From Ilyonectria destructans (Eukaryota; Ascomycota; Sordariomycetes; Hypocreales; Nectriaceae), in assembly GCA_020740775.1 (NCBI GenBank), contig JAHEWK010000034.1:248001-312000 (forward strand): 64,000 nucleotides of DNA, read 5' to 3'. A program made the translations under genes and the position numbers. Under the pieces are notes generated by a model. It did no database searches. It saw only the letters and a program-made list of their open reading frames with translations, and had not been told where the DNA came from. This document shows positions 11,936 through 21,705 of the stretch, one piece after another. Within the stretch, counting starts at the first letter, position 1, and each line of letters starts with the position of its first letter.

Positions 11936-12193
11936 TCAGTGCTTCGCAGGAAGCTCAATCAACTTGTAGTCCTCATCAAGGTAGTACCTATTGTTGTACT
12001 TTTCGGGCCTCTCGGCAGCCGGAAGAACGTTAGACTTGGCGGGGAGGTCAAGCTTCTTAGCGGCACCCTTGCTCTTGATGAAGCTGTTCTTGTACTTCTT
12101 GACGCTGGTCTGGTTGTACCTAGTTGATCTCGTTGGAGTCCACCTTGCCGCGGACAAGATCTTGCAGCGCTCATCATATGTCAACTCAATCAA
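11936..12193 (-). CDS. Small ORF, 85 residues, unrecognised
   Basis: An ATG-to-stop frame rich in Lys, Tyr and Asn (YNQTSVKKYKNSFI..., ERPEKYNNRYYLDEDYKL) just downstream of and convergent with the MFS gene. The composition looks protein-like rather than random, so it may be a terminal exon or fragment of a larger lost gene. I do not recognise a family. Confidence 0.3.
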   Translation of the reverse strand: MIELTYDERCKILSAARWTPTRSTRYNQTSVKKYKNSFIKSKGAAKKLDLPAKSNVLPAAERPEKYNNRYYLDEDYKLIELPAKH

Positions 12194-13656
12194 TCAATCA
12201 TCCTGTTGGTATCACAGGGATATCCGTACGGGTTGCAACTGGGTGAGGCAAAAGTCACGGTATTCGTGGTGATCGTGTATTCTGCTTGTCTAACTATCTA
12301 AGGGGTTGCTGGCGGTGATGGGCATTTGACCGTGGAATCGCGGGTGAATCCCCACGATCTGATTGGTCAGGAATATCCGATGTTAGGCCGGGATTCCCCC
12401 GGTAATCCGGCTTACAAGCGCATCACCTTGTGTCAGACAATTGGCTCCACGGGGATCATTGATGGCACCAGTCAATTGATGAGAATTATCTAAAGAACAA
12501 AAGAAATTGAACAGCCATGTGTTCGGGCACAGCTATTTAAGCTCATGTCGTTAGGATTGGAGTCCTTGATGCGACAAGCCGGATGTGAAACCGGATACAC
12601 GACCCCAAGGTACGGGCCGCGTTTCATATCCGGTCGCACGACTTTCTAAAGCACAGTGGAACTTGGTGGTGATATGTGACACCTTGCGCGCGGCCATCAG
12701 GTCCTGTATCCGCCGGTCAATCCGACACTTTCTTCGCAGTCGGTGTGATCAGTAATCGACGATCACTAATCCTTTGTGCCTTAGTTAAACGATTTCTATT
12801 TCTAATTTTCTTCCGTGGATGTCCCACTTCTACGACGAACCCCCTCCAGCGAGCGGCGACTATGGCAGCCTATCCCTTTGACCGTGGTAAGGCAACACAT
12901 ACGCTAGTGACAGGGGTCGGACCAACGAAAATGGCGCAAATGAAAGGTACCTCCACCCCCACCTATTTTAGGTGGTGATAGAAGTCCCAGCAATTTCCCG
13001 ATTTACAAAGAGCTACATCACACTGCTTACACCGATATCATGATTTCCGTACGCTGTGAACGGCCTCTAGTAACTGTATTCCAGCTATCTAGTCCAGGAT
13101 GCTATTTACATCAAAGATGAAGAAGAAAGAAAGAAGTGCTCAAGTGCCCCTGAACTGTGGAACGATTTCTCATCCCTGGCGCGCACGAGCCTAGTACGTC
13201 TTGCGGCACAGCCGCAAGGATATGGGCCCTGGCCCGTGACATACGCGGCTGTTGCTGCTGTCTGCCTCCAACGGCCGCGGCCGAGGCTCGCCTAGCCGTA
13301 CACGCTTACAAGCAAGGCATGCCGACGGATTCTTATTTCGGACCCAATTGTGCTGTGAGACAGGCGTAAATTCGTCTCCCGGTCGAAACCGCTGCCGTGA
13401 CTGACTTGTTAGTGCGTACGTTGCGATGAGATCCCTCACAAGGCGCTTCCGCCAGTGCTTCTGGTCCGGCTCCGGCTTCCACTGTGGCTGCCCTCGTAGC
13501 TGTAAAAGGAAGCTATTCACAAGGGCTATTTCTAATAGAAAGTCCCAAGCAAGAGCCTTCCAGCCGCCGCTACGCTGTTACGACCCAAGATGGGAACGGT
13601 GCGGAGACGGAACGGAATATCACGCATTCCGTGCCGACCAATAAGGGTGTTCGTCA
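12194..13656. other. Intergenic, no gene seen
   Basis: No supported gene. A short imperfect inverted repeat (TGCGAC...GTGAAAC at about 12570 against GTTTCATATCCGGTCGCA at about 12625) is present. Open frames here look random. Confidence 0.4.
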
Positions 13657-13800
13657 CATGCAAGTCGAACGAGGTCGGTTCGACTCCGTTCGACCGACCA
13701 ATGAGGTTGTCCACATGCAAGTCGAACGAGGTCGGTTCGACTCCGTTCGACATGCAAGTCGAACACAGTCGGTTCGACTCTGTTCGACTCTGTTCGACCC
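13657..13800. repeat. Hairpin-forming tandem repeat, three 38-bp units
   Basis: Units at 13657-13694, 13714-13751 and 13751-13788 each begin CATGCAAGTCGAAC and end GTTCGAC. Each unit is itself partly palindromic (GTCGAACG...CGTTCGAC). A 19-bp spacer separates units 1 and 2, and a partial unit follows the third copy. Units 1 and 2 are identical; unit 3 differs at a few bases. Confidence 0.85.
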
Positions 13801-14746
13801 ACAAAAACAGGAAGTATATAGTTCCATTCGTTTGCACATTTCCTATGTCGAGATAGCTCTCCAGCTTTCAATACAATTTGATTACTCAAGAATATTTCTT
13901 GACATTATCAGACGTGATACGCAACCCTACGCTCAGCACGCTACGCCCCGTCACAACTGCCAACATAAACCAATCAGGTTACGGTTTACTACGTTGGGAA
14001 CCTTGACCGTCACAGGCTGCCGGCTTCGTGCTGCTGTAATAGGTGACTGACCCAGCTATTCGTATAGCTAACCTAGCTTTCTACTAGGGAAATAGGTAGG
14101 AATTCCTGGAATAGCAATAGCGGCTGCTGGGGCAGAGCTTCTATCACAGGGGTCTCGCTTGGAAGGTCCATCGGCTCGAAGTTGTAACCGCGATCCGGAA
14201 CCGGATCTTCAATTGGCCGGCACGTATTATCAGCCCGTTGCTCGCGGCGGCTGCTGTAGTCAACGCGGATGAAGCTATTATCATCATACACGTTGACGGC
14301 TTGGCTAGGGGGCAGTTGGGGGTCCATAGGGAATGCAAAGAACGCGTTGTATGAGGAATTACGTGCTGTTGATTCTGAACGCGCTCTAGGTCACTCCTTT
14401 GTACCGCGGCAGTGACAGGGGTGGTGTGGGTCGCCAAGCCCACCTGTTGCCTTACCACGGTCAAAGGGATAGGGGTCACTGTTGCAAAACCCCCAAAAGC
14501 ACTACCCAAGACACAAATTGGGCCTAGCCGACGACCATCCCACCCCACAGTACATGGAGCCATGTACCTCACTATATAATTTCTTGGATTTTTGGCGCTG
14601 GGGCTGCTGCAACGACAGTGAGAGGGACGCAGCGGACCAGCAGGGAGCAGTTCAGCACATTCAGGCATTATCGGGATCGAATTCACGTACTAAATCTTCC
14701 AAGCAAAGCTGGACCACTGTATTCTACAGAGGCAACCTGCCTCTGA
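13801..14746. other. Intergenic, no supported gene
   Basis: Overlapping minus-strand frames (14073-14327 and 14144-14686) lack recognisable domains and compete with each other. I do not call a gene. Confidence 0.35.
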
Positions 14747-14943
14747 TGTAACGGGCTGTGCCCGTAGGTGGCCTCGGGAACCCTCGGCCTTTCGTGGCCC
14801 ACTTTTACCTTTAAGCCACCATGACGAGTATATTTATGGATGGACCTCCTCTACTCTCTTTCTCTTCTTCTTCTTTCCTTAAGTTTGGTATACTCTGTAG
14901 AGTGGCCTAGCTAGTTGCAATACACTACCTTGAGACCGTTACA
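14747..14943. mobile_element. Solo LTR, 197 bp, TCTGA target duplication
   Basis: The sequence starts TGTAACGGGC and ends CCGTTACA, the TG...CA ends of an LTR with a short inverted repeat. It is flanked by identical 5-bp copies of TCTGA at 14742-14746 and 14944-14948. No internal retrotransposon remains, as after recombination between two LTRs. The first bases match the Gypsy LTR at 37347 (TGTAACGGG), but the body differs. Confidence 0.85.
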
Positions 14944-14948
14944 TCTGA

Positions 14949-16149
14949 GTCCTCCGCTGCAGAGTTGTTGAGGTTCTAGTCTCCAAGCTCACGAAGGCGG
15001 TTGATGTTGCCCGCTTAGAGCGAGTGCGTTCCTTTGTAGACTGTCAGGTGCTGCCTTTATAGTTCTGTACATCACAATGTAACCTTTTGTCATGGCAGAT
15101 GAGGATCGCTAGAACTGGTCGGGTATATAACCGCTGTATGATAGATAATTAAGTACATGTGGCTAAAAATGTTAGTAATAGTATCCGTCAAATTGATGAA
15201 ATTCTCAGACAAACATATTTCAATACACAAATATCTCAAATCCTAAGGCCCCTAACATGTAAATAAAACCCCATTGCCGCCAGGCAAGAGTGTGAAAGGC
15301 TTCTAGCGGGTTGATTCAACTGGCTAGTCCCTATGCTGTTTACTTTCAAGATGAGGAGAGAAGAAGGGAAAGAAGAAAGAAAGACTGCAGTTATTCTGCC
15401 GGCTCAGGGTTTTGTGCCTCCCCCCACTTTGTGCTGCTGGCATAGCCACAGCAACAGGGTCCTGACCCCCGTTACAAAGAGCTGTTACGGGTCGCTATCT
15501 TGCTCGCTCGTTCATTTAAAGTTTACGAAATAGCATTCCCGCTATAGTTCTGTGGCCAGCCTCTCGGGTAGCCAATGTCGACACCGCACTTGTCCACTGC
15601 TGGCTTATCGCGTTTTGCTCGCACACAGGAAATAGCTGCTACCAAAATGGAGGAGTCAAAAGTCTGAATTTCTCCGAGTTTAACTTGACTCCATCAAGAA
15701 TCAAAAGCTTCAGGCCTTGAGAATGGCGTAGTATGCATATTCCGAAGCCCGTGAAAGTTGGGCAATCCTAGTGGTTGCAGGATTTGGATTGCAATAACCG
15801 CAAATAAAAATCGCCTGATTAAAGCGCTGAGTCACTCGCTCAAGGTTGTTAATAAAAAGATGAACAGGCTTGTGCAGACCGACTTCCAGATATTGCGTGA
15901 TGCAGATTAGGGCGCTGGGTGGTTATCCGCATGAGGGTGCATCGTCACAGTCCTGGAAAGCGGCCTGCTGGGAGGGACTCAGAAGCGCTCCAAGCGAGTC
16001 CGCAGCTGGTCCGTAGTACCTGCTTCACCATGACGCGGGGTATCGAAATGCCCACGACGGTGGGGCGCAAAATGACAGGGGAGTTTTGCAACAGTGTGCC
16101 CTATAGGCCTCCATAGGCGAGGATCGTCCTCCGTATGCGTCGGGCGAGG
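14949..16149. other. No gene seen; right part may be the LINE 5' leader
   Basis: There are no recognisable coding regions. Somewhere after about 15900 this probably becomes the 5' untranslated region of the LINE, but I found no target duplication to fix the junction. Confidence 0.35.
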
Positions 16150-16217
16150 AACGCTTGGAATCTCTATATCTCTATATCTTCTTCAAAGAGTTGTGCTGTG
16201 GTGGACCACCCTGCATC

Positions 16218-17543
16218 ATGAGTGCCCTGGCGAGTGCGGGGACCGTGGTGGGGCCGCGGGGTCCCATGTCGACGCCAACAGGGCGCCGTGTCATGAAACG
16301 CAAAATTGACGACCAAGGGAAGGAATCGAACAAAAGCAGCCGATATGCAACAAGAACGACGACGAACGCGAAAACAATTGAAGTGGAATGCGCGACCGAC
16401 ATAAGAAATGGAAACAGCAGCGACAGCACCGACGAGGGAGGAGCGACGCTCCAGAGTGCGTTGGAGTTGTTGGGCCAGTACCGCGCTGAGTTCCAAGGGA
16501 TGAAGGAGGCGATCAAGGAGCAGAGCGAAACAATCCGTAACCAGCAAGAGACCATCCGAGAGTTGAGGGAAGCCGTCGAAAGCCAGCTGAATTGTATACG
16601 AGATTTGAGCCAACGATTTGAGGACACCAAGCAGCAGATGGGCCATGACCTGAAGCGAGCACACGAGCTGCTTGAAGCTATCGCAGGGCGCGCTCCGGCT
16701 ACCCCGCCAGTCTCTTTCGCTGACGTCACGCGTTCATCACCCTCATCCGAGCCTAGCAATGTGAGGACGAACGTCTCTAACAACACCTTGGCATCGTCCT
16801 TGGCAAATGAGCTCTATTGCACGATTGATACGTCGCGGGTCGAAGAAGGGAACAGAGACTGTGCACAGGTGGGACCAATCCGGAAAGCCATCGAAAGTAA
16901 GATGAGGGCGAAGGATGGCCAGGCGGCCTGGAGATGCGCGGCAGTTGTAAGGGATGCCCGGAACGTAGAGCGAGTCAAGGTCATCTGCAGAGATGAAAAC
17001 GAATTGAAGCAGGTCAAGGAAGCTGCGCAGAAGACGGCGGTCGTGGGAGTGAGGGTGATGAGAGACCAGCTCTACCCGGTGAAGGTGGACAACGCCAACC
17101 GAACCGCAGTGCTAGACGCTGAAGGGAACGTCCTACCTGGGGCGGCTGAAGCGCTCAGCGCCGAGAATAATGTCAATATTGCCAAAATCTCATGGCTAAG
17201 CAAAAAGGAATCGGGAAAAGCGTACGGGTCGATGGTGGTATACGTCACGAAGGGGAAGGACGCGATGCGGCTCGTGGACGGACATTACTTTGACCTAGCC
17301 GGGGAATCAGCGTGCACAAACGTCTTTGAATCACGCAAGGGACCAGTACAGTGCTACAACTGCCAAGAGATTGGCCATAAGTCGTTCCGGTGCAAGAACC
17401 CTCAGATTTGCGGAAGATGCGCGGTACCGGGGCATCATCACAGGGAGTGCCAGGCGGTGGAATCGAAGTGCGTGCTGTGCGGTGGGCCACACGAATCGTT
17501 CAGCCGGAACTGCCGTTTGCGGAACGCACGCAGCGATGTGTAA
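16218..17543 (+). CDS. LINE ORF1, gag-like RNA-binding protein
   Basis: Nucleic-acid-binding ORF1 protein of a Tad-like LINE, 441 residues from the ATG at 16218 (MSALASAGTVVGPRG). The basic N-terminus (MKRKIDDQGKESNKSSRY) is followed by a coiled-coil stretch rich in Gln/Glu/Arg (about residues 95-165). The C-terminus carries CCHC-type zinc knuckles: CYNCQEIGHKSFRC, CGRCAVPGHHHREC and CVLCGGPHESFSRNC. It would bind the LINE RNA in a ribonucleoprotein. Its stop codon (17541-17543) overlaps the ORF2 start, in the string ATGTGTAA. Intact. Confidence 0.9.
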   Translation: MSALASAGTVVGPRGPMSTPTGRRVMKRKIDDQGKESNKSSRYATRTTTNAKTIEVECATDIRNGNSSDSTDEGGATLQSALELLGQYRAEFQGMKEAIKEQSETIRNQQETIRELREAVESQLNCIRDLSQRFEDTKQQMGHDLKRAHELLEAIAGRAPATPPVSFADVTRSSPSSEPSNVRTNVSNNTLASSLANELYCTIDTSRVEEGNRDCAQVGPIRKAIESKMRAKDGQAAWRCAAVVRDARNVERVKVICRDENELKQVKEAAQKTAVVGVRVMRDQLYPVKVDNANRTAVLDAEGNVLPGAAEALSAENNVNIAKISWLSKKESGKAYGSMVVYVTKGKDAMRLVDGHYFDLAGESACTNVFESRKGPVQCYNCQEIGHKSFRCKNPQICGRCAVPGHHHRECQAVESKCVLCGGPHESFSRNCRLRNARSDV

Positions 17544-18924
17544 GACCTTCCGCGTCCTACAGCTCAATGTACGAAAGCGAGAACCGATACAACAAAGTTT
17601 GATGAACGACGCAGACCTCAAGGACTACGGAGTGCTGGCGGTCTCCGAACCATACGCAAGAAAGATCGACGGCAAGGTGGTAACGAGCCCTGCGGGGCAC
17701 AGCAACTGGACGAGGATGATACCGACGCACACGCACGATGCACCCTGGCCGATCCGAAGCATGCTCTGGGTACGAAGCGACATCGAGGCGGAGCAGGTGC
17801 CGATACCATCAGCAGATCTCACGGCAGCGGTGCTTCGACTGCCAGAGAGAGACATCCTGATGGTGTCAGTGTATGTGAAAGGGAAGAACACAGAGGCGCT
17901 GACATCTACAGTTAGAGTACTGCATGGCCTGATCCAGCGATTCCGTAATGGCACCGGTACGCGTACGGACGTGGTGCTGGCTGGAGACTTCAATCGCCAT
18001 GACCTACTCTGGACCGGAGATGAGGTATCAGCAAGAAGACAAGGCGAAGCCGAGCCAATCATCGACTTGATGAACGAGCACGGCCTCTGCAGCCTCCTTC
18101 CGAGGGGCACGACGACGTGGCAAGGCCCGGACAAAGAGAGCACCATCGACTTGGTGCTCGCAACGTCGGAACTGGCAGACGAGATGGTGACGTGCGCCCT
18201 CCATCCGACCGATCACGGGTCAGACCACAGAGCGATCCAGACGATATTTGACATCGCGATGCCTGAGAGGATCACGACACAAAGATTGTTGTTCAAGAAC
18301 GCTCCTTGGACTCTTATAGGAGCCAAAGTGGAAGATAACCTCCGGCCGCTCCCCTGGGCTGTCGACGTGCAGACGCAGACGGACCAGCTGATGCGAGTCG
18401 TCATAGAGGCAATCCACGAGCTGACGCCTCGAGCACAACCTCCACCGTATGCGAAACGCTGGTGGACAAAGGACCTAACACGACTGCGGCGGGCATACAC
18501 GTTCTGGCGGAACCAAGCGAGGGGGCAACGGCGAGCAGGTCAAGCGCGGCCAGACCTGGAACGACGAGCCAAGGAAGCAGCCAAGGAGTACCACGACGCC
18601 ATACGGAGCCAGAAGAAAGCACATTGGGACGACTTCCTGACCGAAGACGTCAACATCTGGAAAGCGGCCAAGTATCTCGAACCTAGCAAGGACACCATGG
18701 GCGACAAGGTGCCACCCTTGAAGAAAGGAAATGGATCTATGACCAAGGACAAGGCAGAACAAGCCGAGGAGCTGCTCGGAACGTTCTTTCCTCCCTTGCC
18801 AGCGAGAATTGAAGATGAAGGAGTGAGACCCCAGCGGAAAGCGGTGCCCATGCCGGGCCTGACCCTGGAAGAAATCGAAGAAAAAGTCATGGCAGCAAAA
18901 CCATGGAAAGCACCCGGCGAAGAT

Positions 18925-21705
18925 CAGTGTGGCTAACAATCAATCGAGTTCAATTTCGGCCCTCAAACTCGATTGATTGAACCTATCTCGGCTCGATTGA
19001 AGCTTGACTTGACTAATCAGCGACCTTGATTGACAACTTGTCAAGTACTTGATATACTATGCCTAATCAGGTAATTTGTATAGACCTCTTGGTGTAGAAA
19101 TCCCGCGCAAGATCTTTGAAGTAATCCAATTCTTCTGTATCATCTCAGCTTCAACTGTGTCATCGCCGAGGCCGTTGCGCTTGTCGGTGATGAGCTCACT
19201 ACCGTCAGAGAATACGCGCTCTGGCTCTGCGCTCATCGCTGGCGTGCTGAAGATGTTAAGAGCAAGTTTGCTGAGAATAGGCCATACGTGGCGTCGGTCC
19301 ACCCACCACGCCAGAGGATTCTTAACGGTCCTGTCATCCTTCGACGGCACCTGCTTTATCCAGATCTCCCACTCAGTCTCCACCTTCCTCCTCTTGCCAC
19401 GGCGTGGTCGATCTGTTGTATGGCCCCAAGCATCGAATTCGTCATCGATTGTCGGCGAGGAAGAAGGAGAGGTCTCGGCTTGGTCGACGTGCTCAGTGGC
19501 CACCGTGACTGCAGCGAAGCGATCGTAATATACCGTGAGCTCCTTCTCTGCTGTCTTTATCCAATCCTCTCGCTTCCACCACTTCTCCCTGAAGTATTCG
19601 AATTGGTAGGCTGGGTGGAGGGCGATGGCCATGCGGTAGATCGGCGACTGGTCGGTAAGCTCGTAGTAGGTGTTGATCTTTGACCATGCAGCGAGCACGC
19701 CGGCCGAGTAGTAGGGGGGAAGGGCATCCTCGTTATCTGCATCCATGACGTCAATCTCTTCTTTGACGCTCTCAAGCTTCGTGAGCAGGAAGTCCATGGC
19801 GTAGAGTACTTGCCACACCGAGCCTTGGCCACCCTCGTTGCCCTCGCTATCAGCACGGCTTTGTAGTCGCTTCGTGAGTCGCTCGAAAGGCTGCAGGAGC
19901 TTATAGAAGAGCTCAAGCTCGTGCCAATCAGCCTCGGTGAGGAAGTCATTCTTGTGCTGGTCGTTTTTATCTGGAGGCTTCCACTGCGCCTGGTAGAGAT
20001 CGATGGCAGGGCGACACTTAAGAGCACGCTCGATCATGTAATATGTCGCGTTCCATCGAATGCCACCGTCATTGAGGAGCACGCCGACGAAGAGCTTGCC
20101 GTCGCTCGTCTTCGTGACGCGCATGCGAGCTCTCAACAGCTCGCGACGCGCGTCGTTGCGATTAATGTAGATAACGAGGTTGTGCAGCTTGCCAATGACG
20201 CCTTTGAGGCTCCAGAGAGCTACACGCTGCTCCTCCGAAGCCTCAATAAGGTTCTTCTCCCATGCGCTGACGCCTTCGCCAAATAAGAGAGCCTTAACGA
20301 CGAGATTAATAATATGGCCGATACAGCGAATACGGTCTGCTTCTGGATCGATCGAGGAGAAGGAACGCCGTAACGCTTCGAGGCATTTGTCGTTATCACC
20401 AGCGTTATCCATAACGAAGGAGCCGAGCTTCTCGCCGATGCCGTATTGTAGAATTACTGGCTTTACCAGAGCTGCGAGGTCGTCGCCGGTGTGACCGCCA
20501 TAACGTCGTGGGAAGCCGAGGAGGAGTATTCGAGGATGACCTTTGCCGTCGACGAAGTGTGCGCAAACAGCGACGTATTCTCTGCGATTGTGAGCTCGCC
20601 ATCCATCGATCGAGAGGTTGATGTTGCTGAATGCAGACTGCACCAATTCGATGATGAATGGCAAGCGTGCTGCCATCGAATCCTTCACCCACTGCGAGAG
20701 CGTTGAGTGATGCGTTGGCAGCAGGCGTGCGAGCGAAGGCTTGCCGTATGTGAGTAAATCAGTGGTCGCCTCGTCCGTGACTTCTCGGTAGCTGAGGCGT
20801 AGCTTGATGGCCCAGTCAATAAGCTTCTGCTTATATTCATCCTCATTAAATGGCATGACGAGCTGGAAGACTTCTGCAGCGTTGTTGGCGTCGATATCGC
20901 CGTCATCGATGGTCGAATTGGAAGGCCTTTTGATATTGTGGAACTCTATAAGATGCTGGATTGCAGCAGTCGTCGATTCTGCTGCAAATAGCTGACTGAT
21001 ATACCGCTTCTTGGTATGGCAATCGGCGCAGAGGAAGTACTTGTCATTACTATGCTCCAGCTCGGCTCCATATGAATAGATCCATGAGACCTTTACTCGT
21101 CTGCCCACGCTCCTCTTGTCCCGTATGCGATATTGTATACCCTTGAGAATCGTGCCATCGTGCCGCCGAAGCACGCCCCAGTCAATTGGGAACGAGAGAG
21201 AGTGTGGAGGGCAGGTAGATCGATGGAGAGGTTGCTCTACATCTGACGTTTGCTCGGTCGACAATAGCGGCTCGTTTAGGTCAGTAGATTGCCTTGAAGA
21301 AGACATCGTAGATAAGCTTCGAGTACTTGATGGCCGACTTGGGCCCCAGAACGCGTGTAGCGACATAATAACGCGTCGATTCGACGCGTTGTTGATAGAT
21401 ATTTGATGGAGAAAGAGTAGGATTTTATTTCGCCCGGGGGGACACACCTCATAGGGCCATTGCGAGTTTGCGCAGCTTAGATAATTAGTTCTAAGCGATG
21501 TAATTGGCTAATTAGCGATATCTAGGGTATCCTCTCCTAGCCTTCCTAAATAAGTAATTATTGGCATCAAGTACTTGACAACTTGACACTCCTTTAACTT
21601 GATTGATTGACGATAACCCTTAAACTTGACTTGAGAACTTGACTTGACGAGAAGTCGAACTTGATTGAGAATTGTCAAGTTCGAGCTTGATTGTTAGCCA
21701 CACTG
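18925..21705 (-). mobile_element. hAT-2 transposon nested in the LINE, intact
   Basis: A 2781-bp element with 19-bp perfect inverted ends CAGTGTGGCTAACAATCAA. It is flanked by identical 8-bp copies GCGAAGAT (18917-18924 and 21706-21713), the hallmark of hAT insertion. Both subterminal regions are rich in CTTGA/TCAAG motifs. It carries one open transposase on the minus strand. Confidence 0.96.
19063..21366 (-). CDS. hAT-family transposase of hAT-2
   Basis: Single-exon hAT transposase, 767 residues from the ATG at 21366 (MSLHAFWGPSRPSS). The frame is open further upstream to 21447 but only with a non-ATG codon, and that stretch is derived from a LINE tail. Visible parts are a BED-like zinc finger (YFLCADCHTKKR...HLIEFHN), the catalytic region (INLSIDGWRAHNRREYVAVC, FVMDNAGDNDKCLEAL), the RWNATYY block (GIRWNATYYMIERAL), and the C-terminal dimerisation block (NPLAWWVDRR...FSTPAMSAEPERVFSDG). 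No stop or frameshift is seen. With the perfect target duplication this suggests a recent and possibly mobile copy. Confidence 0.92.
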   Translation of the reverse strand: MSLHAFWGPSRPSSTRSLSTMSSSRQSTDLNEPLLSTEQTSDVEQPLHRSTCPPHSLSFPIDWGVLRRHDGTILKGIQYRIRDKRSVGRRVKVSWIYSYGAELEHSNDKYFLCADCHTKKRYISQLFAAESTTAAIQHLIEFHNIKRPSNSTIDDGDIDANNAAEVFQLVMPFNEDEYKQKLIDWAIKLRLSYREVTDEATTDLLTYGKPSLARLLPTHHSTLSQWVKDSMAARLPFIIELVQSAFSNINLSIDGWRAHNRREYVAVCAHFVDGKGHPRILLLGFPRRYGGHTGDDLAALVKPVILQYGIGEKLGSFVMDNAGDNDKCLEALRRSFSSIDPEADRIRCIGHIINLVVKALLFGEGVSAWEKNLIEASEEQRVALWSLKGVIGKLHNLVIYINRNDARRELLRARMRVTKTSDGKLFVGVLLNDGGIRWNATYYMIERALKCRPAIDLYQAQWKPPDKNDQHKNDFLTEADWHELELFYKLLQPFERLTKRLQSRADSEGNEGGQGSVWQVLYAMDFLLTKLESVKEEIDVMDADNEDALPPYYSAGVLAAWSKINTYYELTDQSPIYRMAIALHPAYQFEYFREKWWKREDWIKTAEKELTVYYDRFAAVTVATEHVDQAETSPSSSPTIDDEFDAWGHTTDRPRRGKRRKVETEWEIWIKQVPSKDDRTVKNPLAWWVDRRHVWPILSKLALNIFSTPAMSAEPERVFSDGSELITDKRNGLGDDTVEAEMIQKNWITSKILRGISTPRGLYKLPD

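Noticed and set aside
12676..12978. 100-codon plus-strand frame
   Set aside because: Random-looking composition and no homologous motif.
14073..14690. Two overlapping minus-strand open frames of 84 and 180 codons
   Set aside because: They overlap in different frames and neither has recognisable motifs or a plausible gene structure.
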